A DNA stretch of 64,000 nt, from assembly GCF_003688415.1 (NCBI RefSeq), contig NZ_REFJ01000001.1, positions 1 to 64,000 on the forward strand, read 5' to 3'. Positions 28,912 through 40,358 of this stretch are shown here, in pieces. The notes below the pieces were generated by a model that had not been told where the DNA came from, ran no database searches, and saw only the letters and a list, made by a program, of their open reading frames with translations. Position 1 is the stretch's first letter. Each line of letters begins with the position of its first letter. Both the position numbers and the translations under genes were made by a program. This DNA is from Umboniibacter marinipuniceus. GTDB lineage: Bacteria > Pseudomonadota > Gammaproteobacteria > Pseudomonadales > DSM-25080.

Positions 28912-30111
28912 ATGCTCGGACGCTTTGATGAAGAGAAACTCGCTGCGATGGTTAAGCAGCTTGAGTACAAATATTTGGCCGCTAACAAACTTCCTAATCT
29001 GCAAATCGCGATTACCACTCCACAGGAGACGATTTATTCGCACGTATCAGGCTTTGCAGACATCGCAACCAAAACACCTATTACTACCGACCACAGCTAC
29101 CGCATCTACTCAATGACCAAACCTATCACCTGCATGGCGTTGATGATGTTAGTTGAGCGCGGCTTAATTCAGTTATCGGACCCCGTTGCGGATTACCTGC
29201 CAGAGCTCGCATCTCTTAAAGTATACGAGGGCGGAACATTAGGGGACTTCAGTACACGCCCCATTAAGGCCCCCCTCACTATTCATCAGCTACTCACTCA
29301 TACCAGCGGGCTCACCTACGGTTTCAACCAAGGAAATCCAATTGAGCAATTTTACGTGCAAAACGAGCTCGATCACGTCTGGCGCAACCCCAAGGAGCAG
29401 TGGTTAGCAAGCCTCGCTGAAGCGCCACTCTTATTCGAGCCGGGAAGCGCATGGAACTACGGACTTTCAACTGATGTGATCGGCTTCGTTGTAGAGGCGG
29501 TCAGCGGCGAGACACTGGGCGAGTTTATGCAACGAGAGATATTCCAACCGCTCGGCATGTCGCACACGGGGTTTCAGTACACCGGTCCCACGGGCCGCAT
29601 GACTAGCTGTTATCAATATACCGATGAAGACCCGCTTAAACTGTTTGATCATTACGATAATTCGCTATTCAGTCAGACTCCTCGCGCTCATTCAGGAGGC
29701 GGCGGGCTTGTCTCAACCAGCGCCGACTATCTAAAATTCATGCGTATGTTGCTCAATAACGGGCGCCATGAAAGCTTTCAGATTATTGCGCCGAAGACGC
29801 TGGAGTATATGCGCTTAAATCATCTACCGAATGGCGCTAGTATTGCCGATATGAGTATTGGTTCATTTAGTGAGGTTCGCTATCAGGGAACTGGATACGG
29901 GCTTGGCTTCTCCAGCTTGTTTGACGTGACCGCATCGGGAGTTGTAGGTTCTGAAGGTGAATACGGTTGGGGTGGTATGGCCAGCACTAATTTCTGGATT
30001 GACCCGGAAGAACAGTTTGGCGTACTACTGCTAACTCAGCTCATCCCCTCATCAACTTACAATATTCGCTCAGACTTAAGATCAATGATATACGGCTGCT
30101 ATCGCTACTAG
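28912..30111 (+). CDS. Serine hydrolase of the beta-lactamase/esterase (class C-like) family
   Basis: A 399-residue protein with the SxxK motif SMTK (Ser67, Lys70), a tyrosine motif in WNYGLS (Tyr183) and HSGGGG (260-265) in the place of the KTG element. This set is typical of EstB-like esterases and other beta-lactamase-fold hydrolases, not of a resistance enzyme. No signal peptide is visible, so it is probably cytoplasmic. The gene starts 12 bp after mutM, so they may be cotranscribed. The substrate cannot be told from sequence. Confidence 0.82.
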   Translation: MLGRFDEEKLAAMVKQLEYKYLAANKLPNLQIAITTPQETIYSHVSGFADIATKTPITTDHSYRIYSMTKPITCMALMMLVERGLIQLSDPVADYLPELASLKVYEGGTLGDFSTRPIKAPLTIHQLLTHTSGLTYGFNQGNPIEQFYVQNELDHVWRNPKEQWLASLAEAPLLFEPGSAWNYGLSTDVIGFVVEAVSGETLGEFMQREIFQPLGMSHTGFQYTGPTGRMTSCYQYTDEDPLKLFDHYDNSLFSQTPRAHSGGGGLVSTSADYLKFMRMLLNNGRHESFQIIAPKTLEYMRLNHLPNGASIADMSIGSFSEVRYQGTGYGLGFSSLFDVTASGVVGSEGEYGWGGMASTNFWIDPEEQFGVLLLTQLIPSSTYNIRSDLRSMIYGCYRY

Positions 30112-30125
30112 TCCCTAATGGATTC

Positions 30126-30157
30126 GTTGCCCTGTGAATCTATGATCACTGGGCAAC
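30126..30157. repeat. Imperfect inverted repeat between the convergent hydrolase and ggt genes
   Basis: GTTGCCC (30126-30132) pairs with GGGCAAC (30151-30157). After one T-T mismatch, GTGA pairs with TCAC, leaving an 8-nt loop. It lies between the two stop codons and lacks a T-run on either strand. A two-way transcript-end hairpin is likely. Confidence 0.5.
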
Positions 30158-30161
30158 ATCC

Positions 30162-32365
<2,204 letters not shown>

Positions 32366-32375
32366 CTATTCCTTG

Positions 32376-33011
32376 TTACTCATTGTCGTTGTCGTTGTTA
32401 GAAATCGCCTCCACTGGCGACGAATACTGCAACTGCCAGAGGGAGAAGCTAATCTGCCCCGCTGATTTTGATTTCAATTGCCGCCAATTTTCTGGCCACT
32501 CCACCACCTCTGTCTTAGGGTGTTCTATGTATACTAACCCACCCTGCTTCATTGTGGGAATTAACTCTTGCAGCAATACTTGCCAAAGTTGATGATCGAA
32601 GGGTGGGTCGAGAAACGCGATATCGAAATGCTTACGTGGCTGCTCAGCTAATACTCGCCGAGCATCACCTGAAATCACCTCCGCATTGAGCTCCAAGGTA
32701 CTGCAATTCTGCCGAAGCTGTTTCGCTACCCGCGTATTGAATTCAATAAACGTTGATTTGTTGGCGCCGCGCGACAGCGCTTCGATACCTAACGCGCCCG
32801 ATCCAGCGCAAACATCCACACACTGAGCGCCTGTAACATACGGCTGAAGCCAATTAAACACTGTCTCTCTAACGCGATCACCGGTTGGCCGCAATCCATC
32901 TGCTAGAATAACAGGTAGCTTACGCCCGCGATGAACTCCCCCGATGACTCGGATGGTTGACGGTTGAGCGCTATGTTGACGTGCTTTTGAGGCCATTTTT
33001 TGAGCATTCAT
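32376..33011 (-). CDS. rsmD: 16S rRNA (guanine966-N2)-methyltransferase RsmD
   Basis: A 211-residue SAM-dependent methyltransferase. RVIGGVHRGRKL and GLRPTGDRVRETVFNWL are the N-terminal RNA-binding features. DVCAGSGALGIEALSRG is the SAM-binding loop, and FLDPPF is the catalytic DPPF motif of N2-guanine methylases. A basic N-terminal leader of about 20 residues and a short acidic tail frame the domain. It is divergent from ftsY, the arrangement in E. coli. Confidence 0.96.
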   Translation of the reverse strand: MNAQKMASKARQHSAQPSTIRVIGGVHRGRKLPVILADGLRPTGDRVRETVFNWLQPYVTGAQCVDVCAGSGALGIEALSRGANKSTFIEFNTRVAKQLRQNCSTLELNAEVISGDARRVLAEQPRKHFDIAFLDPPFDHQLWQVLLQELIPTMKQGGLVYIEHPKTEVVEWPENWRQLKSKSAGQISFSLWQLQYSSPVEAISNNDNDNE

Positions 33012-33104
33012 TAGTTAGTTCTAGCGGTTGGTGGTAACATTAGTCCACCTGACGTCGGTCTGCCGACATCCTAACAAATTATGTAAAGCGGTTGCCTTAA
33101 CAAA

Positions 33105-34259
33105 ATGCTTTTTTTTAAAAAGAAACGGAAGCAAAACGATGCCGATCCGAAACAGAACACTGAACAGACCTCGCAAGCAGACGCACCGTCGCAAAGTGAG
33201 GAAGTTAACCCAGCGCCGAATTCGTCAACGCCTGACAAGCTCGAAAGCGCTGTCGCGGATGTCTCAGATCAAACGTCGATTGCGTCACTTGATGAAAAAG
33301 ATGAGAGCTCGGCCGGCGAATCGCCTAAAACCAGCTGGCTCCAACGAGTCAAGCAAGGACTAAGCCGAACAAGCTCACAGTTCAGTGATGGCCTTGCTAA
33401 CGTTTTTCTCGGCAAGAAAGAGATTGACGATGACCTTCTAGAAGAACTCGAAACACAGTTATTGCTTGCCGACGTTGGTATGAAAGCCACCCTGAGAATT
33501 ATCGATGCGCTAACCGATCGCGTCGCCCGAAAGGAGCTAAAAGATGCTGCGGCACTGCAGCAAGCTCTGCTCGATCTCCTTGAGGAGCAATTACAATCAG
33601 TCGATAGTTCCTTTGATTATGGTAAACAGGGGAACAAGCCGTGCGTCATTCTCGTTGTTGGGGTCAATGGCGTGGGAAAGACCACAACTATTGGTAAACT
33701 CGCCAAGCAACTTCAAGGTGAAGGCAAGCGCGTCATGTTAGCCGCGGGCGATACCTTTCGAGCTGCGGCGGTTGAGCAACTCCAGGTTTGGGGAGAGCGC
33801 AATGATGTGCCGGTGATCGCACAACATACTGGTGCCGACAGCGCGTCGGTGATCTTTGACGCAGTCCAAGCCGCAGAAGCTCGTAACGTTGATGTGCTCA
33901 TAGCTGATACCGCTGGCCGCTTGCAAAACAAAGCCAATTTAATGGAAGAGCTAGAAAAAGTTGTTCGGGTGATGAAAAAACTCGACCCAAACGCTCCCCA
34001 CGAAGTGCTGTTAGTACTAGACGCTGGCACCGGCCAAAACGCAATTTCGCAAACGAAATTGTTTACCGAGGCGGTCAATGTGACGGGATTGGCGCTGACA
34101 AAGCTCGACGGCACCGCAAAAGGCGGTATTATATTCGCACTTGCTAGCGAATTTAGTGTGCCGGTGCGTTTTATTGGTGTGGGCGAAGGCATTGACGACC
34201 TACAACCATTCAAGGCACGCGAGTTCAGCGAGGCATTATTCCAAACAACTAGGTCATAG
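33105..34259 (+). CDS. ftsY: Signal recognition particle receptor FtsY
   Basis: A 384-residue GTPase that receives the SRP-ribosome complex at the inner membrane. It opens with a basic tip (MLFFKKKRK), then an acidic, low-complexity A domain to about residue 75. The NG domain follows: four-helix N domain about 80-170, G1 motif GVNGVGKT at 186-193, the DTAGR motif and TKLDGTAKGG. The ribosome site before the ATG is weak. ftsY-ftsE-ftsX-rpoH order is conserved with E. coli. Confidence 0.97.
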   Translation: MLFFKKKRKQNDADPKQNTEQTSQADAPSQSEEVNPAPNSSTPDKLESAVADVSDQTSIASLDEKDESSAGESPKTSWLQRVKQGLSRTSSQFSDGLANVFLGKKEIDDDLLEELETQLLLADVGMKATLRIIDALTDRVARKELKDAAALQQALLDLLEEQLQSVDSSFDYGKQGNKPCVILVVGVNGVGKTTTIGKLAKQLQGEGKRVMLAAGDTFRAAAVEQLQVWGERNDVPVIAQHTGADSASVIFDAVQAAEARNVDVLIADTAGRLQNKANLMEELEKVVRVMKKLDPNAPHEVLLVLDAGTGQNAISQTKLFTEAVNVTGLALTKLDGTAKGGIIFALASEFSVPVRFIGVGEGIDDLQPFKAREFSEALFQTTRS

Positions 34260-34275
34260 CCAATGGAGGGTGAAC

Positions 34276-34926
34276 GTGATCGAGCTACGACACGTCCACA
34301 AGCGGTATAGTCAGCAAAAGGACGTCCTAAAGAATGTTAGCTTTTCATTAGAGAAAGGCAGCATGACCTTTTTGACAGGCCAGTCCGGCGCAGGTAAGAG
34401 CACCTTGCTCAAACTCATCGCGGGTTTGGAACGACCTAATAAAGGCGATGTGGTGGTTGGCGGCGAACCCGTCAGCAGCTTGAAAAATTGGGAGTTACCC
34501 TACTACCGCCGTCAGATAGGCGTGGTCTTCCAAGACCACCAACTCATTGAAGAGCTCTCTATCTTCGACAACGTGGCACTTCCTTTGCGAGTATCTGGCT
34601 ATAGCGATTTAGATATTCAACGCCGAGTTATTTCAGCTCTGGCCAGCGTCGGATTAGCCGATTCAGCGGTCAACTTTCCATCGCAATTATCGGGCGGAGA
34701 GCAGCAACGCGTTGGGATTGCTCGCGCCGTGGTGGCGAAACCTAGTGTACTAATTGCCGACGAGCCAACAGGAAACCTCGACCCAGAACTCTCTACCGAC
34801 ATTATGGGACTGCTTCATCGTTTTAGCCAAGTTGGCGTGACCGTACTTATTGCCTCCCACGATATCGCCCTGATTGAACAACTTGGCCACCCCATTCTGC
34901 ACCTTCAAGGGGGCAATATTCGATGA
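34276..34926 (+). CDS. ftsE: Cell division ATP-binding protein FtsE
   Basis: A 216-residue ABC ATPase. I chose GTG 34276 because GGAGGG lies 5 nt upstream and the protein then begins MIELRHVHKRY, as in the family; upstream codons of the frame lie inside ftsY. Walker A is GQSGAGKS (35-42), the signature LSGGEQQR (138-145), and Walker B VLIADEP (158-164). With FtsX it controls cell-wall hydrolases at the division site through EnvC. It overlaps ftsX by 4 bp (ATGA). Confidence 0.97.
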   Translation: MIELRHVHKRYSQQKDVLKNVSFSLEKGSMTFLTGQSGAGKSTLLKLIAGLERPNKGDVVVGGEPVSSLKNWELPYYRRQIGVVFQDHQLIEELSIFDNVALPLRVSGYSDLDIQRRVISALASVGLADSAVNFPSQLSGGEQQRVGIARAVVAKPSVLIADEPTGNLDPELSTDIMGLLHRFSQVGVTVLIASHDIALIEQLGHPILHLQGGNIR

Positions 34927-35825
34927 AGTCGTCGGCTAGTCAATCTGGGCAGAAACCAACTCAGGCTTGGGTGCAACACCATCGCTTTTGCTTTTCCGAC
35001 GCGCTTCGTCGCCAGCGAAAGGATTTAGGCCGAAGCTTTCTCACTTGGCTGGTCATCGCGTTTTCACTGGTTTTACCGGCCCTCCTCTACGCCGTATTAA
35101 TTCAAATTGAACCACTGCTAGAGCAGCGTCCCGAGCCCCAGTTGAATGCCTATCTAAGTAGTAGCTTGAGTGAGGATGAGTTGTCCTCGTTTAGCTCTGC
35201 GTTGGCCGATGCTGATGGTCTAAGCATTGAATATATATCGCCGGAAGATGCGCTTGCGGCCCTTCAAAGCGACATTGACACGTCCTCGAGTAGCCAATTT
35301 AATCCACTACCACATACCTTCGTGATTACCGCTTCCAGCGCTCAACTCGATGAGTTAGCGGTCGCCCTGCGCAATGATGATAGGGTTGATGAGATACAAT
35401 TAGATCGAGAGTGGATTCAGCGCTGGCAGTGGCTAGCAGCCATTGGTGAGCGTTCGCTACTCCTAATTAGTTTGATCTTACTTCTTGGCGCCGTTGCGAC
35501 GGTAGGCAACACGGTTGGCCTGACCATTGTAATGCGTCAGCATGAAATTGAAGTCATGACGCTAGTTGGTGCAACCTCCACATTCATTCGTCGACCGTTC
35601 ATTTATCACGGGGTGATCTCGGGGATCATCGGCGGGTTGCTTAGCAGCGTGCTCCTCATCGCTATTGTGATATCGCTCTATACTCCTTGGCAGCAGTTTA
35701 TCCACAGCTATGACATTAGCGCCATTGCCATTCCTATGTGGGTATGGCTGTTCCCGATAGTTTCCGGCCTGTTAGTTGGTGCGGGCGGGGCTGCAATCGC
35801 CTGCTCTCGCTTTGTGCGTTACTAG
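34923..35825 (+). CDS. ftsX: Cell division protein FtsX
   Basis: A 300-residue membrane protein of the FtsX/MacB permease class. One membrane helix lies at about 38-60, then a periplasmic domain of about 110 residues that would bind EnvC. Three helices follow in the C-terminal third (about 177-200, 222-250 and 270-295). The N-terminal cytoplasmic tail is Gln/Ser-rich. Translation is coupled to ftsE by a 4-bp overlap. Confidence 0.95.
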   Translation: MKSSASQSGQKPTQAWVQHHRFCFSDALRRQRKDLGRSFLTWLVIAFSLVLPALLYAVLIQIEPLLEQRPEPQLNAYLSSSLSEDELSSFSSALADADGLSIEYISPEDALAALQSDIDTSSSSQFNPLPHTFVITASSAQLDELAVALRNDDRVDEIQLDREWIQRWQWLAAIGERSLLLISLILLLGAVATVGNTVGLTIVMRQHEIEVMTLVGATSTFIRRPFIYHGVISGIIGGLLSSVLLIAIVISLYTPWQQFIHSYDISAIAIPMWVWLFPIVSGLLVGAGGAAIACSRFVRY

Positions 35826-35923
35826 TTTTGTTTCGGTAAGTCGCTACGCTCGCAGACCGCTACGGTGTTAGCAAACGTACCCTGCGCGTGCTATTATTTG
35901 CGACCGATTTAGCAGGATTCCCC

Positions 35924-36790
35924 ATGAGTAAAGAACTGCAAGCTTTTGTTCAAATGTCACCCGGTGCAAACCTGGGCGCATACGTGCAAGCAGCAAATAG
36001 CATTGCAGTCCTGAGCGCCGAGGAAGAGAAAGACCTTGCTGAGGCCCTCTACTATGACAACGACTTAGACGCCGCGCGTAAATTGGTGATGGCGCACCTG
36101 CGTTTCGTGGTACATATAGCGCGCAGCTACAACGGTTACGGATTGGCTCAAGGCGACCTCATTCAAGAGGGTAATATTGGCCTAATGAAAGCGGTAAAGC
36201 GCTTTAACCCCGAAAAAGGCGTTCGGCTCGTCTCCTTTGCTGTGCACTGGGTTAAGGCTGAGATGCACGAGTTTATCCTTCGTAACTGGCGAATTGTCAA
36301 AGTCGCAACAACTAAAGCTCAGCGAAAATTATTCTTTAATCTACGCTCAGCGAAAAAGAAACTGGCGTGGCTCACTCACGATGAAGCAACCGCTGTTGCC
36401 GCGGACTTAGGCGTTGAAGTCGCCCATGTTCGTGAGATGGAGAAGCGCTTAGCTGCCGTCGATGCGTCCTTCGATCCAACCTTTGATGATGACGATGACG
36501 CACCCGCTAGCGCCCCAGCGCTCTACCTAGAAGACCAGAGCGCTGACCCAGCTCTTCAGGTGATTGAGGCGGACTCAAGCGCCACCAGTTTAGGCCACCT
36601 TAGTCAGGCGCTCGCCGCGCTCGATGAGCGCAGTAGAGACATTCTCGAAAGTCGCTGGCTTGGCGACAACAAAGCCACCCTTCATGAATTGGCGGATCGC
36701 TATGAGGTGTCTGCTGAGCGTATTCGCCAACTTGAAAAAAATGCTATGAAGAAGGTCAAAGCAGCCATTGATGCCGCGGGCGAAGAATGA
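35924..36790 (+). CDS. rpoH: RNA polymerase heat-shock sigma factor RpoH (sigma-32)
   Basis: A 288-residue sigma-70 family factor. The ATG at 35924 has AGGA 7 nt upstream and fits the family start. Region 2 is visible at [34 protein letters not shown] and [16 protein letters not shown]. The RpoH box is QRKLFFNLR (133-141), the segment tied to chaperone and FtsH control. Region 4 is at the C-terminus with [19 protein letters not shown]. Upstream, TTAGCA-18 bp-TATTAT is a possible promoter; no dedicated leader structure is evident. The downstream gene overlaps its stop by 4 bp. Confidence 0.97.
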   Translation: MSKELQAFVQMSPGANLGAYVQAANSIAVLSAEEEKDLAEALYYDNDLDAARKLVMAHLRFVVHIARSYNGYGLAQGDLIQEGNIGLMKAVKRFNPEKGVRLVSFAVHWVKAEMHEFILRNWRIVKVATTKAQRKLFFNLRSAKKKLAWLTHDEATAVAADLGVEVAHVREMEKRLAAVDASFDPTFDDDDDAPASAPALYLEDQSADPALQVIEADSSATSLGHLSQALAALDERSRDILESRWLGDNKATLHELADRYEVSAERIRQLEKNAMKKVKAAIDAAGEE

Positions 36791-37164
36791 CCACCAAACT
36801 ATTACTGATTCTGATTGCGCTTTCTGGCGCCCTCTGCGTTGCGCTAGGTGCTTTTGGCGCGCATGCTTTGGCTGACAGCTTATCTTCCAGCCAACTCGCC
36901 ACATGGCGAACCGCAACGTTGTATCAAATGTTTCATACCCTTGCCGCACTGTTTTGCCTAGGGTTAACACATCACATAAAGCAGCGCGCTGCGTTAAAGA
37001 TTTCCGCCGGTTTCCTACTTGGAATCCTGTTATTTTGTGGCAGCCTCTATTTTCTCGCCTTGGGAGCCCCGCGCTGGGTTGGCTTGATTACTCCCATCGG
37101 CGGTCTATGCTGGCTAATCAGCTGGCTATTTTTAGCTTATTCAACATTCAAATATCAACGCTAG
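36787..37164 (+). CDS. DUF423 membrane protein (YgdD type)
   Basis: A 125-residue protein with four hydrophobic helices and the family motifs [29 protein letters not shown] and [10 protein letters not shown]. Members are small inner-membrane proteins of unknown function. Its ATG overlaps the rpoH stop (ATGA), so it is translated from the rpoH message; trmB follows after 9 bp. Confidence 0.9.
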   Translation: MTTKLLLILIALSGALCVALGAFGAHALADSLSSSQLATWRTATLYQMFHTLAALFCLGLTHHIKQRAALKISAGFLLGILLFCGSLYFLALGAPRWVGLITPIGGLCWLISWLFLAYSTFKYQR

Positions 37165-37173
37165 TAGTGAGTT

Positions 37174-37896
37174 ATGACAGATTCAACGCCTGAAGAAACG
37201 CCATTTGAAATTCGTCCGCAGTACAAAAAAAAATCGATTCGCAGTTTTGTTATTCGCGCTGGCCGAATCACTGATGGACAACGTCAAGCCATGGAGCAAC
37301 AGTGGCCTCATTATGGCCTGAGCCTATATGACGGTCTCTTGGACCTGGCTGAGGTATTTGGCAATGATAACCCGGTGGTGGTTGAGGTAGGGTTCGGCAT
37401 GGGCGACTCACTACTCGAAATGGCTGAGAAGGACCCGAGCACCAACTTCATTGGTATCGAAGTTCACCCACCAGGCGTGGGCCGACTGATCAACGAAGCG
37501 ACGCTGCGCGAACTAAGCAATATTCGAGTGTTCTGCGCCGATGCAAACGATGTCCTCGAGGATTGTTTCGCTGACGAGAGTATTAAGCGCCTACAACTCT
37601 ATTTCCCGGATCCTTGGCACAAGAAGAAGCATAACAAGCGGCGAATTGTCCAAGCCGAGTTTGTTGAGAAGATACGCCAAAAACTGATCCCTGCTGGTCA
37701 TTTTCATATGGCCACTGACTGGGAGCCGTATGCTGAGCACATGATGGAAACCATGAATGAAGAAAACGGCTTCCAAAACAGCATGCCGGGCAGTGATTTC
37801 GCCCCGCGACCAGACTATCGCCCCATTACCAAGTTTGAAAAACGCGGTGAGCGGCTGGGGCACGGGGTCTGGGACCTGATATTCGTAAAGAGCTAG
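37174..37896 (+). CDS. trmB: tRNA (guanine46-N7)-methyltransferase TrmB
   Basis: A 240-residue SAM-dependent methylase modifying G46 in the variable loop of tRNAs. The features are [27 protein letters not shown] (SAM loop), [12 protein letters not shown] and the catalytic [19 protein letters not shown], followed by [17 protein letters not shown] at the end. The length agrees with E. coli (239). It is convergent with yheS. Confidence 0.97.
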   Translation: MTDSTPEETPFEIRPQYKKKSIRSFVIRAGRITDGQRQAMEQQWPHYGLSLYDGLLDLAEVFGNDNPVVVEVGFGMGDSLLEMAEKDPSTNFIGIEVHPPGVGRLINEATLRELSNIRVFCADANDVLEDCFADESIKRLQLYFPDPWHKKKHNKRRIVQAEFVEKIRQKLIPAGHFHMATDWEPYAEHMMETMNEENGFQNSMPGSDFAPRPDYRPITKFEKRGERLGHGVWDLIFVKS

Positions 37897-37926
37897 ACCG
37901 AAGTTAATGAACAGCGGAGGGTGGCG

Positions 37927-39807
37927 CTATTCAGCCGCCTCAAGCTGCTCAAGAACCTCCAGCCAGCTCGCTTCAACTTCCTCCAACTGAACTCGAAGCT
38001 TGCCGCTCTCAGCCGACAATTCCTGGGCTCGCGCCGGTTCTTCAGTGTAAATACTCGGTTCGCCAAGTTGGCCCTCTATTAATGCCAACCGCTGCTCCAG
38101 CTGCTCGATTTCCTTTTCTAGCTGTTGCTGTTTCTTTCTTAGTGGCGCCAGCAAGGCCCGCCTATTCGCCGCCTCCTGACGCGCTTGTTTTTTGTCCACC
38201 GCGGGGGTGGTGGTTTTGCTGGTTGGCGTAGCATCGAGGTCACGCTGCTTTAACCACCGCGAGTAGTCATTCAGGTCACCATCAAAGGCCGCTACGGCTC
38301 CATCGGCAACTAGCCAGTATTCATCCACCGTATTCGCTAACAGGTGGCGATCGTGAGACACCAGTAATACCGCTCCCTCAAAGGTCTGTAACGCCACTGT
38401 AAGGGCATGGCGAACCTCGAGATCAAGGTGGTTGGTAGGCTCATCCAGAATCAGCAGGTTGGGTTGTTGCCAAACCACAAGAGCCAGTGCTAATCGTGTT
38501 TTCTCGCCGCCTGAAAATGGCTCAATAGCCTCAAAGACTCGGTCTCCCTGAAAATTAAAGCCACCCAAGAACTTACGCACCTCGGCCTCAGGGGCATTCG
38601 GGCTCAACATTCTAATATGGTCGAAACAACTTTGTTCCAACTCCAGGGCATCAAGCTGCTGCTGCGCGAAATAACCGACGCGCGTGTGCTCACCGGAAAT
38701 GATTTCACCGCCCAACTTAGGGAGTTCACCAACCAATGTTTTGATCAGGGTGGACTTACCAGCGCCGTTGACGCCCAACAGACCAATTCGCTGACCAGGT
38801 TGGATGGCGAAGCTGAGCTTATTAAACACTGTCGCCGACGGATAGCCTACCGCCACCTCATCTAAGTTCATGAGTGGCGAGGAAATCTTATCGTAACAGG
38901 GAATACGGAAATGAAATGGGCTGTCAGCGTGCGCTGGAGCAATATCTTCCATCCGCTGAAGCTCTTTGAGTCGAGACTGTGCCTGGCGAGCTTTGGTGGC
39001 CTTGTAACGAAAGCGCGCAACAAAGGATTCAATTTCCTTTTTACGTCGTTGCTGCTTCTCAAAGATCGCCTGCTGCTGAGCCATGCGCTCAGCCTTTTGG
39101 CATTCATAGGCGGAATAGTTACCTCGATACGAGGTCAACTGTCGTTGCTCAAGCGCAACAATGTGATTCGCCACAGCGTCAATAAAATCCCTATCGTGAG
39201 AGATAAGGATTAAAGTACCCTCATAGGCCTTCAGCCAATCCTGGAGCCAAATAATTGTATCCAAGTCAAGGTGGTTGGTGGGTTCATCTAACAACAATAG
39301 GTCGGAGCGACACATCAGCGCTCTGGCAAGATTGAGGCGCATTCGCCAACCGCCAGAATATGAGGTCACGGTTCTCTCACCCACATCATTGGCAAAGCCG
39401 AGACCGTGAAGGAGCTTCTCAGCTCTATTTTTAGCGCCATAGCCGTCTATGCGCTCAAGTTCAGCGTGTGCGGTAGCCATTTTTGGGCCATCATCAAGCG
39501 CTTCCGCTTGTTGGAGCTGCCCTTCAATGCTCCGCAGTTCAGCGTCACCATCAACCACATAGTCCACGGCAATCGCATCGGTCTCAGGGTGCTCCTGTGC
39601 CATATGCGCGATAGTCCAAGCTTTGGGGACGTGGCAGTCACCCTGATCCACCGTTAACTCACCCATCAGCAGTTTAAATAGCGTGGTCTTACCAGCGCCG
39701 TTGGCGCCAATCAGTGCTATTTTATGCCCAGTATTTATTCGCAGTGAGGCGTTCTCTAGCAGGCTTTTCTCGCCTCGTTGGAGATTCGCGGCTGTTATTT
39801 GTATCAT
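37927..39807 (-). CDS. yheS: ABC-F family ATPase YheS
   Basis: A 626-residue soluble protein with two ABC domains and no membrane part. Walker A motifs are GANGAGKTT (around residue 35) and GVNGAGKST (second half), with signatures SGGWRMRL and SGGEKTRL. The linker contains KATKARQAQSRLKELQRME. A coiled-coil C-terminal tail (about 535-626) is typical. The DGDAELRSIE stretch and overall alignment place it with YheS rather than Uup or EttA. ABC-F proteins act on the ribosome E site; YheS has been linked to relief of stalled translation. Confidence 0.92.
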   Translation of the reverse strand: MIQITAANLQRGEKSLLENASLRINTGHKIALIGANGAGKTTLFKLLMGELTVDQGDCHVPKAWTIAHMAQEHPETDAIAVDYVVDGDAELRSIEGQLQQAEALDDGPKMATAHAELERIDGYGAKNRAEKLLHGLGFANDVGERTVTSYSGGWRMRLNLARALMCRSDLLLLDEPTNHLDLDTIIWLQDWLKAYEGTLILISHDRDFIDAVANHIVALEQRQLTSYRGNYSAYECQKAERMAQQQAIFEKQQRRKKEIESFVARFRYKATKARQAQSRLKELQRMEDIAPAHADSPFHFRIPCYDKISSPLMNLDEVAVGYPSATVFNKLSFAIQPGQRIGLLGVNGAGKSTLIKTLVGELPKLGGEIISGEHTRVGYFAQQQLDALELEQSCFDHIRMLSPNAPEAEVRKFLGGFNFQGDRVFEAIEPFSGGEKTRLALALVVWQQPNLLILDEPTNHLDLEVRHALTVALQTFEGAVLLVSHDRHLLANTVDEYWLVADGAVAAFDGDLNDYSRWLKQRDLDATPTSKTTTPAVDKKQARQEAANRRALLAPLRKKQQQLEKEIEQLEQRLALIEGQLGEPSIYTEEPARAQELSAESGKLRVQLEEVEASWLEVLEQLEAAE

Positions 39808-39862
39808 CGGTGCTTACTCGCCCATTTTTAATGTCCGCAGTTTAGCAAATATGAGGTTCGAT

Positions 39863-40312
39863 ATGTCGGCTTTAAGCGAAAGTTTCTGGAACTTCTGCCT
39901 ACGAACTTGGTCAGATAAAGCGTTGTCTGAGCGTTTAATCAATGCGTCGATAACGGAACATGCCGATGTGGTCTTGCTCCTATTTTCAGTCTGGAGCAAG
40001 CAGCAGCATCACAGCTTTAACTTAGAAGGCATTCAGCGTATTGAGGAACTAACAGCAACCTACCGACCACTAGTGGAAGCCTATCGCTCACTTCGTCGAC
40101 AGTCCAAGTCTGTTGTAGTGGATCCACTGTATCAGGCTCAAAAGCACTTAGAGCTTAAAGCCGAACAGTGCTATGCCAATGAACTCTGTGGCTGTATTTC
40201 CGCTGATCGCTCTAGCGCACTCAACTTTGAAGCCATCGTACTCACCACACAGGAGCTGGCGCTGGCTAGGCATTTGACGCAAGTCATAGACTCAGAGCGC
40301 TTGAAGCCATAG
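39863..40312 (+). CDS. TIGR02444 / DUF2390 family protein
   Basis: A 149-residue helical protein of unknown function. The start FWNFCLRTWSD resembles the family's 'LWxFAxxLY' and ADVVLLLFSVWSKQQH its 'VNLLLFCLWL' block. I place the start at ATG 39863, with GAGGT 5 nt upstream; the frame extends further up only by running antisense to yheS. Cysteines at the C-terminal side (QCYANELCGC) are noteworthy. It sits divergent to yheS, a neighbourhood seen for this family in Pseudomonas-like genomes. Confidence 0.7.
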   Translation: MSALSESFWNFCLRTWSDKALSERLINASITEHADVVLLLFSVWSKQQHHSFNLEGIQRIEELTATYRPLVEAYRSLRRQSKSVVVDPLYQAQKHLELKAEQCYANELCGCISADRSSALNFEAIVLTTQELALARHLTQVIDSERLKP

Positions 40313-40358
40313 ACTCTAGCAATAACCAAAAAATGACCATTCATAAACAGGATTAAAC

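Noticed and set aside
28912-30111. The serine hydrolase as an antibiotic beta-lactamase
   Set aside because: It lacks a signal peptide and the KTG motif is replaced by HSGGGG, which fits esterase-type members.
33713-34213. A 166-codon frame antisense to ftsY
   Set aside because: Long only because of codon bias opposite the conserved NG domain; Ser/Thr/Pro-rich without a domain.
39683-39862. Upstream extension of the TIGR02444-type gene
   Set aside because: The extra 60 codons run antisense into the start of yheS, and a good GAGGT site supports the start at 39863.
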